Assembly: GCA_032164245.1 (NCBI GenBank)
Contig: JAVMKO010000003.1
Location: forward strand, 88,349,890-88,413,889
From: Sternotherus odoratus
Lineage: Eukaryota > Chordata > Testudines > Kinosternidae
Length of the DNA stretch: 64,000 nucleotides
Direction of reading: 5' to 3'
A program made the position numbers and the translations under genes. Shown here piece by piece: positions 1-11,448 of this stretch (positions are counted from its first letter, which is position 1; each line of letters opens with the position of its first letter). Under the pieces are notes generated by a model that saw only the letters and a list, made by a program, of their open reading frames with translations, was not told the origin of the DNA and did not search any database.

Positions 1-717
1 TAAGATCTGGACTCTGATCCTGCTCTTTTATGTACTTCCTGCCTGACCATTAGCAAAAAACTTTGGTTCTTTAAGCCAATTTTATGATTTGTTGGGATCT
101 GAGTCATGATTTTGTACAATTTGAGGCTGGAAACACTTTCAATTCTAATGAACCATACAGCAAGCAAATCACATGTCCTAATCTTTAAGTAGAGACTGAG
201 TAGGGCAAGAGAGGAAATAGGCAGCAGAAGAATGGAAGTCAAAGAAGTGGAAAACAAGACAAACTAAGTGAGGAAGTGTGCAGTCTATGGACTGAATCCC
301 TGGTGTTCTTTAGGAGGCTCAGCATGTGAGCCAAGGTTGCAAATAGCTTTGTAGGATTTGGTTTTACTGTCAACCCAGTTTGGGCGTTATATGTTGAATT
401 TAAAACTGGCTTTTTTTAAAAAACTGGATATTTCTGTCCTACTGAGCTCTGTTTGCAATAGTTCCCATCATCCCTGAATGCACAATATACCATTAATGAT
501 GCTTATTTCTTTTTCAATAGCTAATTTCCTCATTTCAGCCACAGGTGCTGTTAAGAAAATCTTCATGTAAACAGCATCTGTGGTGGGGGTGCAGTAAGTA
601 ATGCTACAGCTACAGAGAGCTTTGGCGTTTTATTAGGGATGAATCCATTTCTTTGAAGGAAAAAAATTCTGAACCTTATCCCTCATCAAATGTGCATCAT
701 AGATTAAATGTCTTTAG
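1..717. other. Single-copy AT-rich DNA, nothing recognised
   Basis: No repeat family, splice-flanked open frame or RNA motif is recognisable here. Stop codons are frequent in every frame. The block ends at the start of a hAT-type MITE. Confidence 0.5.
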
Positions 718-1110
718 CAGGGGTGGCCAACCTGTGGCTCCGGAGCCACATGCGGCTCTCCAGAAGTTAATATGCAGCTCCTTGTATAGGCACCGACTCC
801 AGGGCTAGAGCTACAGGCGCCAACTTTCCAACGTACCAGGAGGTGCTCACTGCTCGACCCCTGGCTCTGCCACAGGTCCTGCCCCCACTCCACCACTTCC
901 CACCCCCTCTCCTGAGCCTGCTGTGCCCTCGCTCTTCCCCCTTCCCCTCTGAGCCTTCTGTACACCACGAAAAAGCTGACTGGGAGGTGCAGGGAGGGAG
1001 GAGGAGGCGCTGATTGGTGGTACTGCCAGTGGGTGGGAGGTGCTGGGAGTTGTGGAGGAGGGGAGCTGATGTGGGGGCTGATGATGTATTACTCTGGCTC
1101 TTGACAAAAG
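718..1110 (+). mobile_element. GC-rich non-autonomous hAT-type element (MITE)
   Basis: The left end reads CAGGGGTGGCCAACCTG, a common hAT-type terminus in amniote genomes. It is followed by a 'gtggctccggagccacatg' block, and the right part has 'tgtattactctggctctt', which resembles the inner right end of this MITE class. The interior is much richer in G+C than the flanks. I found no clean right terminal repeat or 8-bp target duplication, so the right end is probably truncated and its coordinate is approximate. The open frames inside are low-complexity shadows and not genes. Confidence 0.6.
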
Positions 1111-1351
1111 CCCAGCCTCCTTCATGATCTTGCCTCGTGGAAGCCATAAGATCCTGTGATGCTAGACTCATTCCCAAAATGGTGGTTATGACTCCTACAG
1201 CTGAGCCAATCAAAGGCATTAAATATAATGGTTTGTTTTGTAAAAGCGGCAGTAAATATGAATTGCTAGAGAGGCGCTCTGTCTTTTCAATGTCAGTCTT
1301 TTTAATGGTTCTGATTATCTCAATCAGAGAAGCTACCACCCAACTTTTTAA
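1111..1351 (-). pseudogene. Unassigned coding-like fragment with one hydrophobic helix
   Basis: On the minus strand an open frame enters at about 1351 just after an in-frame stop and runs left until it merges into the GC-rich hAT MITE. The first roughly 70 residues look protein-like: a charged stretch (EIIRTIKKTDIEKTER) and then a hydrophobic helix (LYLMPLIGSAVGVITTILG). There is no convincing splice acceptor; the bases just upstream are A-rich and not pyrimidine-rich. I do not recognise the family. It could be an exon fragment, a processed pseudogene piece, coding remains of a transposon, or chance. The residues beyond position 70 come from the MITE and mean nothing. Confidence 0.25.
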
Positions 1352-1924
1352 AATTGCTTTTTAAGGACTGAAAAGACCTGCTGCCTTTTTAAAACTCCTT
1401 ACTTTTTCTCCCTCTCAACCATCAGTCATAATCTGCTAAAAGTGCCCTCCTACACTGGTTCCACCAGTGATGCAGCTTTACACTCACTCTCACTCTCACT
1501 CTCACTCACTCACACAGCTCTGGGAGCAGATTTTGTAGGTGGACTGAGCCAAATCAGTGCATCTTTTGGATGACCCTGCCCCATTTCCCAGGCCAGGCTC
1601 ACCTCCTTTGTGGTGATCAGCTCTTCAGTTTGTGTTCTGCTAGCTTGAACTGGCAGAAACTGGCCAGGGAATGTAGCTTGTGAGTCTAAAATGTTCTCAT
1701 CTCATACTGAGATTTAGCCATGTGTTGTTGGCTGCAGCCTCACTTCTGGCTCTGACTGAGAGTTCTTTTTTGGGGTTAGCCTTAATCATGTGATTTACAA
1801 GACCTTTCGTGTTGCCACTTGTGTTCTCCTCTCTGTGCTTTTTAAGCATCTGACCACAACCCATGGCAACTAGATGTTTCCAGACCCTAAGCAATCTCAG
1901 GCTGATCTGAATACTCAGGCAGCT
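1352..1924. other. Single-copy DNA with a short simple repeat
   Basis: The only recognisable structure is a (CACTCT)n-like tract at about 1472-1516. The rest shows no repeat family or exon. Confidence 0.5.
1472..1516. repeat. (CACTCT)n/(CACT)n simple repeat
   Basis: An imperfect tandem run alternates CACTCT and CACT units over about 45 bases, probably formed by slippage. It is not obviously inside a larger element. Confidence 0.85.
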
Positions 1925-2145
1925 AATAAATAATAATGATCCCTAACTCTGATATGGTCCTTTATATCAGTGAATCTCAGAGTGCTCTAGCATTAGCCCC
2001 ATTTTACAGATAGAGAAATGGAGAGACAAAGCAGTGATGTAACTTGCTCTAAGTCAGCCAGCACAGAGATGGGAATAGAACACAGGTTTCCTGAGTTCCA
2101 GGCCAACATGCTATCCACTAGAGGCCACACTACCTTTCTAAGTGC
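1925..2145 (-). mobile_element. MIR/CORE-type SINE, ancient amniote class
   Basis: The block contains 'ccccattttacagatagag', an antisense MIR core, followed by the 'gggaatagaacacaggttt' and 'ctatccactagaggccaca' segments typical of the amniote MIR version. A tRNA-derived head would lie at the right-hand end, so the element is on the minus strand. Divergence is high and no target duplication can be read, as expected for an ancient element. It has no coding role. Confidence 0.8.
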
Positions 2146-2445
2146 TGTGGCTTCTCTACAACCTCCTGAATACTTACTAAACATCACAGCTTGAGTGGGC
2201 AAAAGCCCATTGTTCATTTTTAATCATGGTTGCTTCTTCAGATTGGAATATCTGGGGATTTTTCTCTGGGAACAATAAGGGTGAGGATGGACTTCAGTTT
2301 CCAGGCAAAACATAGCAAAGCACCAGCTCTGCCAGTGTTCCATGTGTTTGCCTTTGGTTCAATAGTCCTTCCAGATGAATGGAAATAAAAATAAAGACTT
2401 GATTCCCAAACTAATGTTTACAATTTGAAGCATTTTGCGTATCGG
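2146..2445. other. Single-copy DNA
   Basis: No recognisable feature lies between the MIR and the solo LTR. Confidence 0.45.
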
Positions 2446-2940
2446 TGTGGCAGGGCAGGGGTAAAACCCCATTTAATGCCCTACCCCTACTGGCTAAGCC
2501 CTCCTGCCAGCAAGCAGGGCCCGGGGGAGAGGCTTGGAGTAGCCAGCAGGGAGCCCAGCTGTGAGCCCTAATGAGGGCTGGCTCACAGCAACAGACCCGG
2601 CTCAGTGGACACAGCTGAGGCTGCAAACTGAGAGGGCTAGAAAAGCCCTGAGTTTAACTCAGGAGACAGGCCAGGAAGGGGACAGGAGGCTGTAGTGCTG
2701 TCTCCTCACTGCAGGCAAGGCACCTCAGGGGCCTGGAGACCCTGAACCCAGGTACAAAGAGGGTAACTGTTGTGGGACAAAGGGGAGCACTTTCTTGCAC
2801 TGAAGCCACTGATATACACTGTAAATAAAGGACGGACACTAGGGTGAAGCACCAGAAGAAGGTGTGAAGACTTTTATTTCTAGTAGCCAGAACACAGGGC
2901 ACAGTGGAAAGAGAGAGAGACCTGTGTGAATCCTGTGACA
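2446..2940 (+). mobile_element. Solo LTR (endogenous retrovirus type)
   Basis: The segment begins TGTGGCAGG and ends CCTGTGACA, an imperfect inverted pair with the TG...CA ends usual for LTRs. It is flanked by atcgg (2441-2445) and attgg (2941-2945), a 5-bp duplication with one mismatch. The body is GC-rich, and an AATAAA signal on the plus strand (2824-2829) sits towards the 3' end, where an R region would be expected. No internal retroviral sequence lies on either side, so this is a solo LTR, usually left by recombination between two LTRs. Confidence 0.65.
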
Positions 2941-2945
2941 ATTGG

Positions 2946-4935
2946 GCTTGATAATCAAAACATGTCCCATCCATTTGTATGAACTCTTTTTTTTTTTTTC
3001 ATTGTCTTCCGCTATTGTGAGAGGAAGGGTCATAACCTCACTGTGATCTCAGAGAAAGGGAGCCAAAGCAGACTTATTGGGGTTCTGCCTATGTTCAAAT
3101 GCAGCCCCCCCATAACCATAGGAAATAGATTGAATTGTGTATATATACTTTTTTGTTTTCTTCTATAAATAATCCTGGTCCTATGGAAATTTCCATTGAC
3201 TTAATTAGGGCCAAAATTTCACCCCATATTTTTGCAGCAAACACTAATATTCATTTGGACTTATTTATTATTTTAACCAGTAAAAGGGTGCCACTAATGC
3301 AGTAGAAATATGGTTCTACAGTGAAATGTGATTCTGTAAAAATGGCCTAGTGATGCTCTGTGTTTGTCTCTCAGATTCTCCATATATAATTTGCTCAATT
3401 CACAAGTCAAAAGATGCTGTTATTTTTCTAATTGCTGGTCCTGTAAACTGTATCCAGAAACTGTAAATCAATCTGTGTTCTTTCTACCTCAGCCTTCATC
3501 ACCAGAGGTAAATATTTTGCAGTTGGAAATTATGTAACAATTCTGCTGATGATGCATAAGTCAAAAGAGAATTTAGCTTAACACTGTGTTAGGGGGAAAA
3601 TCAAAGACGGTGTCACCCCCTTACCTGAAACTCCAGGTAGGACGGAGATAGAAGGTAAAAGCTCAAAAGCTGTCAGAGACCAATGAAGAGGCACACAACA
3701 CAACTTTGATCAAAGGGGAAACTGAGTCACCCTCCTTTCCTACAAGAAGGGGAGGCAGCAGTTTCTCCGTTTATTATGTGTACCAGGCAAACTTTATAGA
3801 GTATATCACGAAGGGGAGGGGGAATGGAGTGAGGAATGGAGTGAGGTAACTAGAGCAAGGTAAATAGTTACTTGAAGCATGCACATCAGGAGACCATATA
3901 TCAGGCAGCTGTTCTCCAGAAGGAGTAATAACAAGCATACAATGCAATCTAGAGATAACAGACTAGCTACAAACAGTGAAAGTTTGCACACTTTGCAGAT
4001 TCATAGCCAAAGCTACATTCTGGACATTGATAGCAGCACAATGCCTCCTTAGTGTCAAAGAACCATTTCATCTTACCCTCCATAAAACTCCAAGCTAATG
4101 ATTTTACAACAATGGGGAGTTAACTGTGAAATTACTGGTTAGAACAAAGAGTAGAATTCGATTTTGCCTGACAACACTGCAGAGCTAATTTAGCTCTGAA
4201 AGAATAACATAAGTGAAAAGCAGTACACTTTATTTAGTTTTTTAATAAAATATATCTTTTGAGACAATCTGCTGAGTAAGATGCCATTTTTGCATGACAT
4301 CTTTCTGACCATATCAATATTTTAATAATACAGTTAAAAACAAAACAAAACTCGAAAAGAGCCCTAAAAGCTCATTTCTTAGTTAACTCTAAAAAGCTGC
4401 CTTAGGGAACAGCTAATAACAATAACCCAAATTTAGGTGGTAAATATTACTTGAAAGATAAAACTCATTAATGGTATAATTTTTAGTAATTTAACTCTGA
4501 GAGAAAATGTTTGATTAATATTTCATAAAAATTACAACCCTTATAGGATTTGAACTCAATGGCTTTGAAATATGAGGCACTTTATTCAATACATGAAATA
4601 GTCTCTGGTAAGAAGTCATGCAAACATACTGGTGTTAAATTACCCACTGGAGGGCTCCCATGTTGTTTTCTGAATGCATTAGTAAGATATTAAAAATTAC
4701 AAGAAACTTGCAAATATAAGAGATTTAGAGGAGGTTTTTGTTTTATTTTTTTAAAGCCTGTAATTAGTTCATGGGAAAGTTGTCAGGAAAATATTATGCA
4801 AATAGTGAACACTGTGTATTTTTTAAAGAAAACACACACACAGCCATTGATGTTAAACAGATAATTATTTGTAATTCAAGGGAATAGTTGGTTATATGAT
4901 TAATAGAGAATCACAAATAGTTATTCTTAAAAGAA
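2946..4935. other. Single-copy AT-rich DNA; possible decayed repeat at 3590-3860
   Basis: Most of the stretch is AT-rich with no recognisable element. Between about 3590 and 3860 the composition changes to GC-richer blocks with near-repeats of 'gaatggagtgagg', and a minus-strand AATAAA-like signal at about 3770. This could be an old LTR, but no TG...CA ends or target duplication are visible. Confidence 0.45.
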
Positions 4936-5430
4936 ATAAAAAACTAGGAGTTCTTGTGGCACCTTAGAGACCAGCAAATTGATTTAGGCATAAGCTTTTG
5001 TGGGCTAAAACCCACATCATCAGATGCATGGAGTGGAAAACACAGTAGTAGGTATAAATACACAGCAGATGAAAAGATGGGAGTTGCCTTATCAAGTAGG
5101 AGGTCAGTCTAAGGAGACAATTCAATTAACAGTAGGATACTAAGGGAGGAAAAATCATTTTTGTAGTGGTAATGAGTGGTCCATTTCAAACACTTGACAA
5201 GAAGGTGTGAGTAATTGTAGAGGAAAATTAGGTTTTGTAATGACCCAACCTCTCCCAGTCTTTATTCAGGCCTAATTTGATGGTGTCCAGTTTGCAAATT
5301 AATTCCAGTTCTGCAGTTTCACGTTGGAGTCTGTTTTTGAGGGATTTGTGGTTTTTTTTGAAGAATTACCACTGTTAGGTCCATTAGAGACAACTCTCAT
5401 CTTTTCATGTGCTGTGTATTTACATGACAA
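4936..5430 (-). mobile_element. Penelope-like element 3' end (copy 1), 5' end rearranged
   Basis: Read on the minus strand, about 5215-5325 encodes the C-terminal tail of a Penelope-like ORF (ETAELELICKLDTIKLGLNK, then a W-E-R-L-G-H-Y-K-T end and stop). The 3' untranslated region follows and ends with the turtle-type block around 'aagcttttgtgggct' and 'cttgtggcacctta'. Upstream on the minus strand, at 5381-5417, lies an inverted copy of the element's own 3' UTR (compare 5058-5093). The reverse transcriptase and GIY-YIG parts are absent, so the copy is inactive. The family assignment comes from recognising the tail peptide and 3' end. Confidence 0.7.
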
Positions 5431-6258
5431 GTTACAGACTGATTTGAACTGATTGTGGAGTATAAGCATTTTTTGTATGTTTAGTGTGAATGTTAATTGT
5501 TGGTGTATAATCTCTGCATCTATACAGACCATCCTAACAGTCTTAATGATCCAGCTACATTTACTTTTCTCTTTGTCATCCTTAGGGTTAGTTTTATGTT
5601 TACTAAGCTTTATCTTTCTACAGACTACCTGGAAATGAGAATCCCACAATTTATGAAGAATCTTTCCTCTTTTCCTCATCTGTTTTCTCACTCAATTCAT
5701 TATCACGTGTGTTTGTTGCATCGTGTATTTAAAATTTAATAAAAAGCCCCTCTTCCCTCAGGAGGTACTTTTACCTCAGTCCTATCATAAAAGCAGGTAG
5801 AAGAGTGGATTGTTGTACCTCGTTTCTTTGGCAAAGACTTTCATATTGTAATGTAATGATTTCTGAAACTTCTACATTTTTTCTATAATGTTTATGGTGT
5901 AAATTTAGTACCTGGTGACAATGTGAGATTGACAATTCTGGAGACAGAAATTCCCTGTTTATCAACAAAACAGGTACATGTAGAGGGCTGGCAGAGCAAG
6001 CTCTTCCAACTATATTAGCTGTCTGCCTCCATCCTGGCTTCCTAGTGTATGATAGTTCAATCTTCATGTCAGTCCAGTCCTTGGCCTTTCTGCTGAGACT
6101 GGCTATAAGGGCACTATTTAGGTTGGTGGAGTTTTTTGATGCGGCGGGTACCTATCCACTGTGAAAAGATTTGTGACAAATAGCTCATTTCTCAGAGGCC
6201 ACCAAACATCTTATGGGTCAATGTGCAATTCCTTTTAATGTGTATTTATCTGGTCCAT
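5431..6258. other. Single-copy DNA
   Basis: No exon or known repeat is recognised. Open frames of up to about 98 codons exist on the minus strand, but they have no supporting motif. Confidence 0.45.
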
Positions 6259-6271
6259 AACCTCTGGATAG

Positions 6272-6376
6272 TATCAGAGGGGTAGCTGTGTTAGTCTGGA
6301 TCTGCAAAAGTGACAGAGTCTTGTAGCACCTTATAGACTAACAGATTTTAGGGATCATGAGCTTTCGTGGGCTAAG
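6272..6376 (+). mobile_element. Turtle tRNA-derived SINE
   Basis: The segment contains 'ggtagctgtgttagtctgg', 'cttgtagcaccttatagac' and 'gagctttcgtgggct', the hallmark blocks of chelonian tRNA-derived SINEs. It is flanked by perfect 13-bp duplications (aacctctggatag at 6259-6271 and 6377-6389), so its ends are exact and it was inserted by LINE-type target-primed reverse transcription. Confidence 0.9.
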
Positions 6377-6389
6377 AACCTCTGGATAG

Positions 6390-7114
6390 TGTCCATATCA
6401 GTCTACTAATGCTTGATTTATCTACAACTTAAACAGAATTATTATGGGGACACGGCTCATGGTAAATTGTCTTGTGATATGCTGATATGCAAGAAACAAT
6501 CTCTTTTGATGACTAACCTGGGTCATCACTGTAAACATGTCTTGATTAACTTCTGCATAGATATGGAAACTAGTCTAAGTAAAGGCACTCTTCCTGATTA
6601 CCACTTAGTTACACACAAACACCAACCATCTGGCTGCCACTCATGACTCCCTATGCTATAATAGTTTAGGTTTCCTCTCTCTCTTGCACTAGTATTAATC
6701 AGGAGTAACTGTTATAGTCAATAAAGTTACACTGATATAAAACTCTTGTAAGTGTGACCACAGTCAGGCTCTTGGTGAGGTATGCTGATTTGTCATCTGG
6801 GGTCTTCAGTCTCCATTCTCAAGCACACAAGATGGGAGGCATCACCATTCTGTTTTCATTAACCTGAAATAAACATGTTTTATTGTTCTCTGTATTCCAC
6901 AGGGGAAACAATAGATTTTCTTTTGCTCCCACAATTAGTGTTTTTTTTTAAAAATAGGGGAATGGATGCAACTTCTAATAAATTACTATTGGTTTTGTTG
7001 TTGATTATTATTATTACCCATCAGTATGACATCATGGGGATTTTTTTAAACAAATAGCCTTCATAGTGTACAAGATCTTTAGGCATAAAAGGGGGAAAGC
7101 TACTCTCCAAAATG
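6390..7114. other. Single-copy DNA
   Basis: AT-rich, with no exon, RNA gene or known repeat recognised. Confidence 0.45.
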
Positions 7115-7222
7115 TATCCCCATGATGATGATTAATCGTTATTGTGGAAGTACCCAAAACATGCCAGGTGTTTTTCAAACACAGAAGAAGATTGTAATCC
7201 CTGCTCCAAACAGCCTCCAATC
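7115..7222 (-). repeat. Old sauropsid interspersed repeat fragment
   Basis: The 'tttttcaaacacagaagaag ... gtaatccctgctccaaacag' pattern resembles a widespread amniote repeat with a 'cagtccctgccccaaagagc'-type tail. Related fragments are at 22945-23035 and 26515-26632. Family name uncertain. Confidence 0.5.
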
Positions 7223-8151
7223 TATAAATAAAGGGTCACATTTTCATTTGGTATAAACTGGCATAGCTCCATTGACTGTCATGAAGCTACATTGATTGTC
7301 ACCCAGCTGATGCAAAATATCTGTGTTTAACAATGAAGTGATGGGGAAAATTTGGGTATGAAATAATTAGTGACACTGTGTTTTGTGAAGGATTTGAAAT
7401 TGGCTTCTTAGTTCATTACAAGGAAATCAAGGGCTTGGGTTATCACAGAAGCTAAGTTTCACTGAGGCGGGAGATTTCTGTTGCAGGCATCTTTACTTAA
7501 AGCTATTTATCAAAAGTGACATCTGAGATGTGACCATTCTCCTTGGCAACTCTAGATTCCTCATTAGTAATCTGTGATATGCTGGTAAATCTATTGGGAG
7601 GTTGATTCTTTTTCTAACTGATGTTCATTTTTAGGAGCTATAAGTCGTTATTTGAAGTAATCATGTAAAAATAGTTTAAAAAAACAGTGGCCAGATGGCT
7701 GCATATACCTCCATTGAGCACTGAGTGACTAGCTTCGCCAGCACAGGTTGCATGTGATGCCGTTAGGGAGACAGGACATTTTTAGCAATTTCATTTGTGT
7801 GTCACTCATATTTACTCACAAAACTTGACATTTTAACTTGAGGGATGGGAGAATTAATTGATCAAACTTCAACTATTATGGAAAAGTCCTCTAGAACATA
7901 ATACAAAACAACTGTTCTATCGAATTTTTGAGCCAGCCTATTGAGGTTAATAAAGAATTATATCCACACTATGAAATTCTATAGGATTGCTAAAAACACC
8001 AAGAGAAAGGTTAAGGATCCAAGCTTTTGAGTGCTTATCAGAACAGAACTCTGCTTTTTGAGCTTTGCTTTCTGCTAGCTGATGTACAGTGTTGGAAAAG
8101 TTTACCTCCTAATTGGAAAACTATACACCTTTTATAAAATATTAATTTTCA
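7223..8151. other. Single-copy AT-rich DNA
   Basis: No repeat or exon recognised before the CR1 copy begins. Confidence 0.45.
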
Positions 8152-8781
8152 TAGGTTCATAGTCAAAGCCAGAAGGTACCATTCTGATTACCTCATTTAA
8201 CTTTTTGTACAACACAAAGAACTTTTCCATAATAATCTCTAGTGCATATCTTTTAGAAAAGTATCTAATTATCATTTAAAAAGTGTCAGTGCAGACTCCA
8301 TCATGATCCTTGGTATATTGTTCCAATGGTTAATTAATTACTCTGACCTTAAAAAAATATTGTCAGTAAAAATTTGTCCAGCTTCAATTTCCCAGACATT
8401 GTAATGTAATAACTTTCTTTGCTAGACTGAAGAGCCCATTATTTAATATTTGTTCCCCACATAGATTGTTATAGGCTGTAATCATGTTACCCTCTTAATT
8501 CTTTATTAATTAAGTTCCATATTAGCCACTCCATTTAACTTGCTGAGTCAATGTCAAGTTAACTGTCCTATAATTACCTAGGTAATCCATTTACTCTTTA
8601 AAAAAATTATATTCATTTTCTTCCAGTCCTTTGGACTTCCACAGTGCTCCAAGACTTATTGAATACCAGAAATAATGGTCCAGTTAGCTCCTCAGCCAGC
8701 TCTTTTAAAGTTATTGGATGCAAGTTAAATAGACCTCCTGATTTAAAAATGTGTAACTTTTTGTGTAGGTTCTGTTTAACA
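8152..8781 (-). mobile_element. CR1 LINE, 3' half with internal deletion
   Basis: The plus strand is antisense CR1. From the left it shows the 3' UTR (cataggttcatag ... ccagaaggtacc, then the 'ccaatggttaattaattac' block) to about 8493, then jumps straight into antisense reverse transcriptase sequence. The minus strand near 8640-8760 encodes LKELAEELTGPL and, upstream of it, a decayed K-S-x-G-x-x-N-L-H-P motif, both characteristic of the CR1 RT N-terminal region. About a kilobase of RT and 3' UTR expected between these parts is missing. The copy is interrupted at 8782 by a hAT MITE and resumes at 9629. Confidence 0.85.
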
Positions 8782-9628
8782 CAGGGGTCTCAAACTCAAA
8801 TGACCACGAGGGCCACATGAGGACTACTGCATTAACCCGAGGGCCGCATCACTGATACTGACCCTGGCCCCGCCCCTACTCCACCCCTTCCATGAGGCCC
8901 TGCCCCTGCCTCGCCTCTTCCCATGCCTTCCCTGCCCCATTCCAACCCCTTCCCCGAAGTCCCCACCCCAATGCTGCCCCCTCCCAGGGGGTGCAGAAAG
9001 GATGCAGGATGCAGCAGGGGCTCAGGGCAGGGAGTTGAGGTGCATGTGTGCAGGGTGTGGAAGGGGGCTCAGGGCAGAGATTTGGTGTGTGGGGTGTAAG
9101 AGAGGTGAGGGATGCGGCAGGGGGATGGGTGCAGCAGGTGGGTCAGGGCAGGGGGCTCAGGGCAGGGAGTTGGGGTGCAGGTTGGGTTCTGGGTACGAGC
9201 TCCAGCCTGGTGCCACTTACCTAGAGCGGCTCCGGCCCCATACAGCTCCACTCCAGGAAGCTGCTGCAACCAGTCTCTGCAGCCTGGGGGAGAGAGGGAG
9301 TCACCAGGAGGGTTCCCCTGCATGTGCTGCTCTTGCTTCCTCCAGACAACTCCCACGAAGCTCCCATTGGCCGCAGTTCCCTGTTCCCAGCCAATGGGAG
9401 CTGTGGGGGTGCAATGCTTGGAGGGAGGCAAATAGGAGCCCTCTGTCTCCTCCCCCTTCCTTCCCCTCGGAAGGGACAGTGCTGGCAGCCGCTTCAGAAA
9501 GCGCGCTGCATTTGCAATGCACGAGGTGGGCGGGGGGAGCTAGAGGGGGGACGGGGGGACTTCGCGGGCCACAGGGAAGGGCTTGGCGGGCCACATGTGG
9601 CCCGCGGGCCGCGTGTTTGAGACCCCTG
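8782..9628 (+). mobile_element. hAT-type MITE, CAGGGGTCTCAAAC family
   Basis: Terminal inverted repeats read CAGGGGTCTCAAAC at the left and GTTTGAGACCCCTG at the right. A perfect 8-bp duplication, gtttaaca, flanks it (8774-8781 and 9629-9636), which is diagnostic of hAT transposition. The 847-bp interior is GC-rich and non-coding; its open frames are incidental. It inserted into the older CR1 copy, which continues in register on both sides. A second copy in opposite orientation is at 59705-60223. Confidence 0.93.
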
Positions 9629-10050
9629 GTTTAACATCTCCTAGAATTATGAGCAGAAAGGAAAGGGTGTTGTCATCACCATATGATAAGACTCTCATGC
9701 TTTTCCTAGTTACAGAACAGAAATATTTGACTACTTCTGCATCATTCTTGATAATTCTACCATTTCCATCTAGCATTGTCAGGATTCTTTTTGTTCCTAA
9801 TATGTTTTTTAAAACTCCTTATTGTCCTTAACTGCACTGGCTATAGAGTTCTCCTGGTGTCCCCTCGCAATTTTCTACAATCCCTACCTTCTGATTTATA
9901 TCCATTACTTTCAACTTCCACTTTCTTCCATTTGTTATATATTATTTTTTTTAATAGCTGTCTTCACTTCCCCTCGAAACCAGTTTGGTGTGGCTTTTTG
10001 GGCATCTAGTAAAGTGTTCTTAAATGATTCCTCTATTAGAGGAACTAACT
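9629..10050 (-). mobile_element. CR1 LINE, ORF2 upstream part (continuation)
   Basis: This continues the CR1 copy interrupted by the hAT MITE. The minus strand near 9690-9776 encodes the decayed segment LDGNGRIIKNDAEVVKYF, a conserved stretch just before the CR1 RT domain. Frameshifts and stops further upstream make it inactive. The copy is 5' truncated at about 10050, before the endonuclease domain. Confidence 0.85.
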
Positions 10051-11448
10051 GATGTAAAATGTTTCCAATCAATACATTTATTTAATGTTTGTTTGCTGTG
10101 GTATCACTTGTGAATGAAGATGAGCTTTGGTTTTGAAACGTAAGTTATTTTGGTGAAGTGGGAACATGCTATTGGCCATGAATCTTTTTGTGTACTTTCT
10201 TGCTGATGCATAGAAATATCAACATGCTGTAATTAAGATTAAAAAGGGACAATCTTTTAAGTAATGTTGGGTTCACAGCCTGACTGCTGCTGCTGCTTTT
10301 TTTCCCTTCTCCAAGTGAGACATTTAAACTGCAGCTGGGGAGCTGTGATGATCTCATGACAAATTACTTCTTACAGCTGAACCTGTTTTTTTCTTTATGA
10401 AAATGTGTCAGTGAATTTCTTGCTCAAGAAAGAGTGAGTGTGAGCGCACTGGTTGGAACCATGCATAATGTTTGAGCAAGTACTTCACAAGTTTTGCCCC
10501 CCTACAGCTCTCATTGCAGTGGAGTCCATTACTACAGTCCTTTGCCTCTCTCTGGAGCAGTGTGTATTATGATTGTGTGTCTCAGTGTTTATCATATACT
10601 TAAATTAGGATGGAACATTTAGCACCCCATGTCCAGAGGGGAATGTCACAGTGGGACAATCAACCACATTTTCACTTATGACTTTAAAGAGTTGCTGTAT
10701 CCTAAGCCCTCATGGCTACAGCAAGGAGGAAGGCTGGAGGATGTAGCATGGCTGATGAAGAGTGACATTCTTCAGCAACTATCAGGCAGAGGAATAGCAC
10801 CAGGAATTCCTACAGGCAGCTGGCGGTCAGGAACAGGCTCCAAGCTATGTTTCATCCCAAGTCACATTAGTAATTGGGGGGCAGGGCAGGCTCATCACAG
10901 AGGTAGGCAGGTAGGAAAGCAGATAACAGCTCTTCCCCAGAGAGATCTGGCTGGCTGGGGACAGAGAGAGTTGTAGAGGAGCAGCACTATCCCAAAATTC
11001 CACTGATGCTAGGGAGTTGAGGCAGGGGAGAAGGAAGAGCTGTGGCAAATGTCACTGCCTGCGAAAACAAGCTCCTTGTGTTCTGGTCTGCTCTAAAAAC
11101 TCTATTTTGTAATGAAGCTGCTGTCAAGGCTACTTGCTCCCTAACATGACAACTTTTTACATAATTTCCTGGAGGGTAGCAGAAATGAAGCTATGTCTGC
11201 TAGATCCTCACTCCTTGGCCCATCCCAGATGGAAGGATTTAGCTCCAGCGTTGCTAACTGTGATGTGCTTATTGTGGCTCTCATGATATTTGATGTATTT
11301 CTTAATCCCCAGCTCTTGCATACCTGTGATTAGCTGGGAAGCTCAGCTTTTTATATAAATGTAGGTTTCTAGCATCACTGTTGTAAGGAAAAACCTGCAT
11401 ATGTGCCCTTCAAATGCTCCAGTGCTAAAAGACAAAGGGGCCTGGTTT
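10051..11448. other. Single-copy DNA
   Basis: No recognised element. A plus-strand open frame of 115 codons at 10629-10976 has no motif, no splice context and biased composition, and I do not regard it as a gene. Confidence 0.45.

Noticed and set aside
9002..9634. 210-codon plus-strand open frame
   Set aside because: It lies inside the hAT MITE at 8782-9628 and is rich in G/C/A low-complexity residues.
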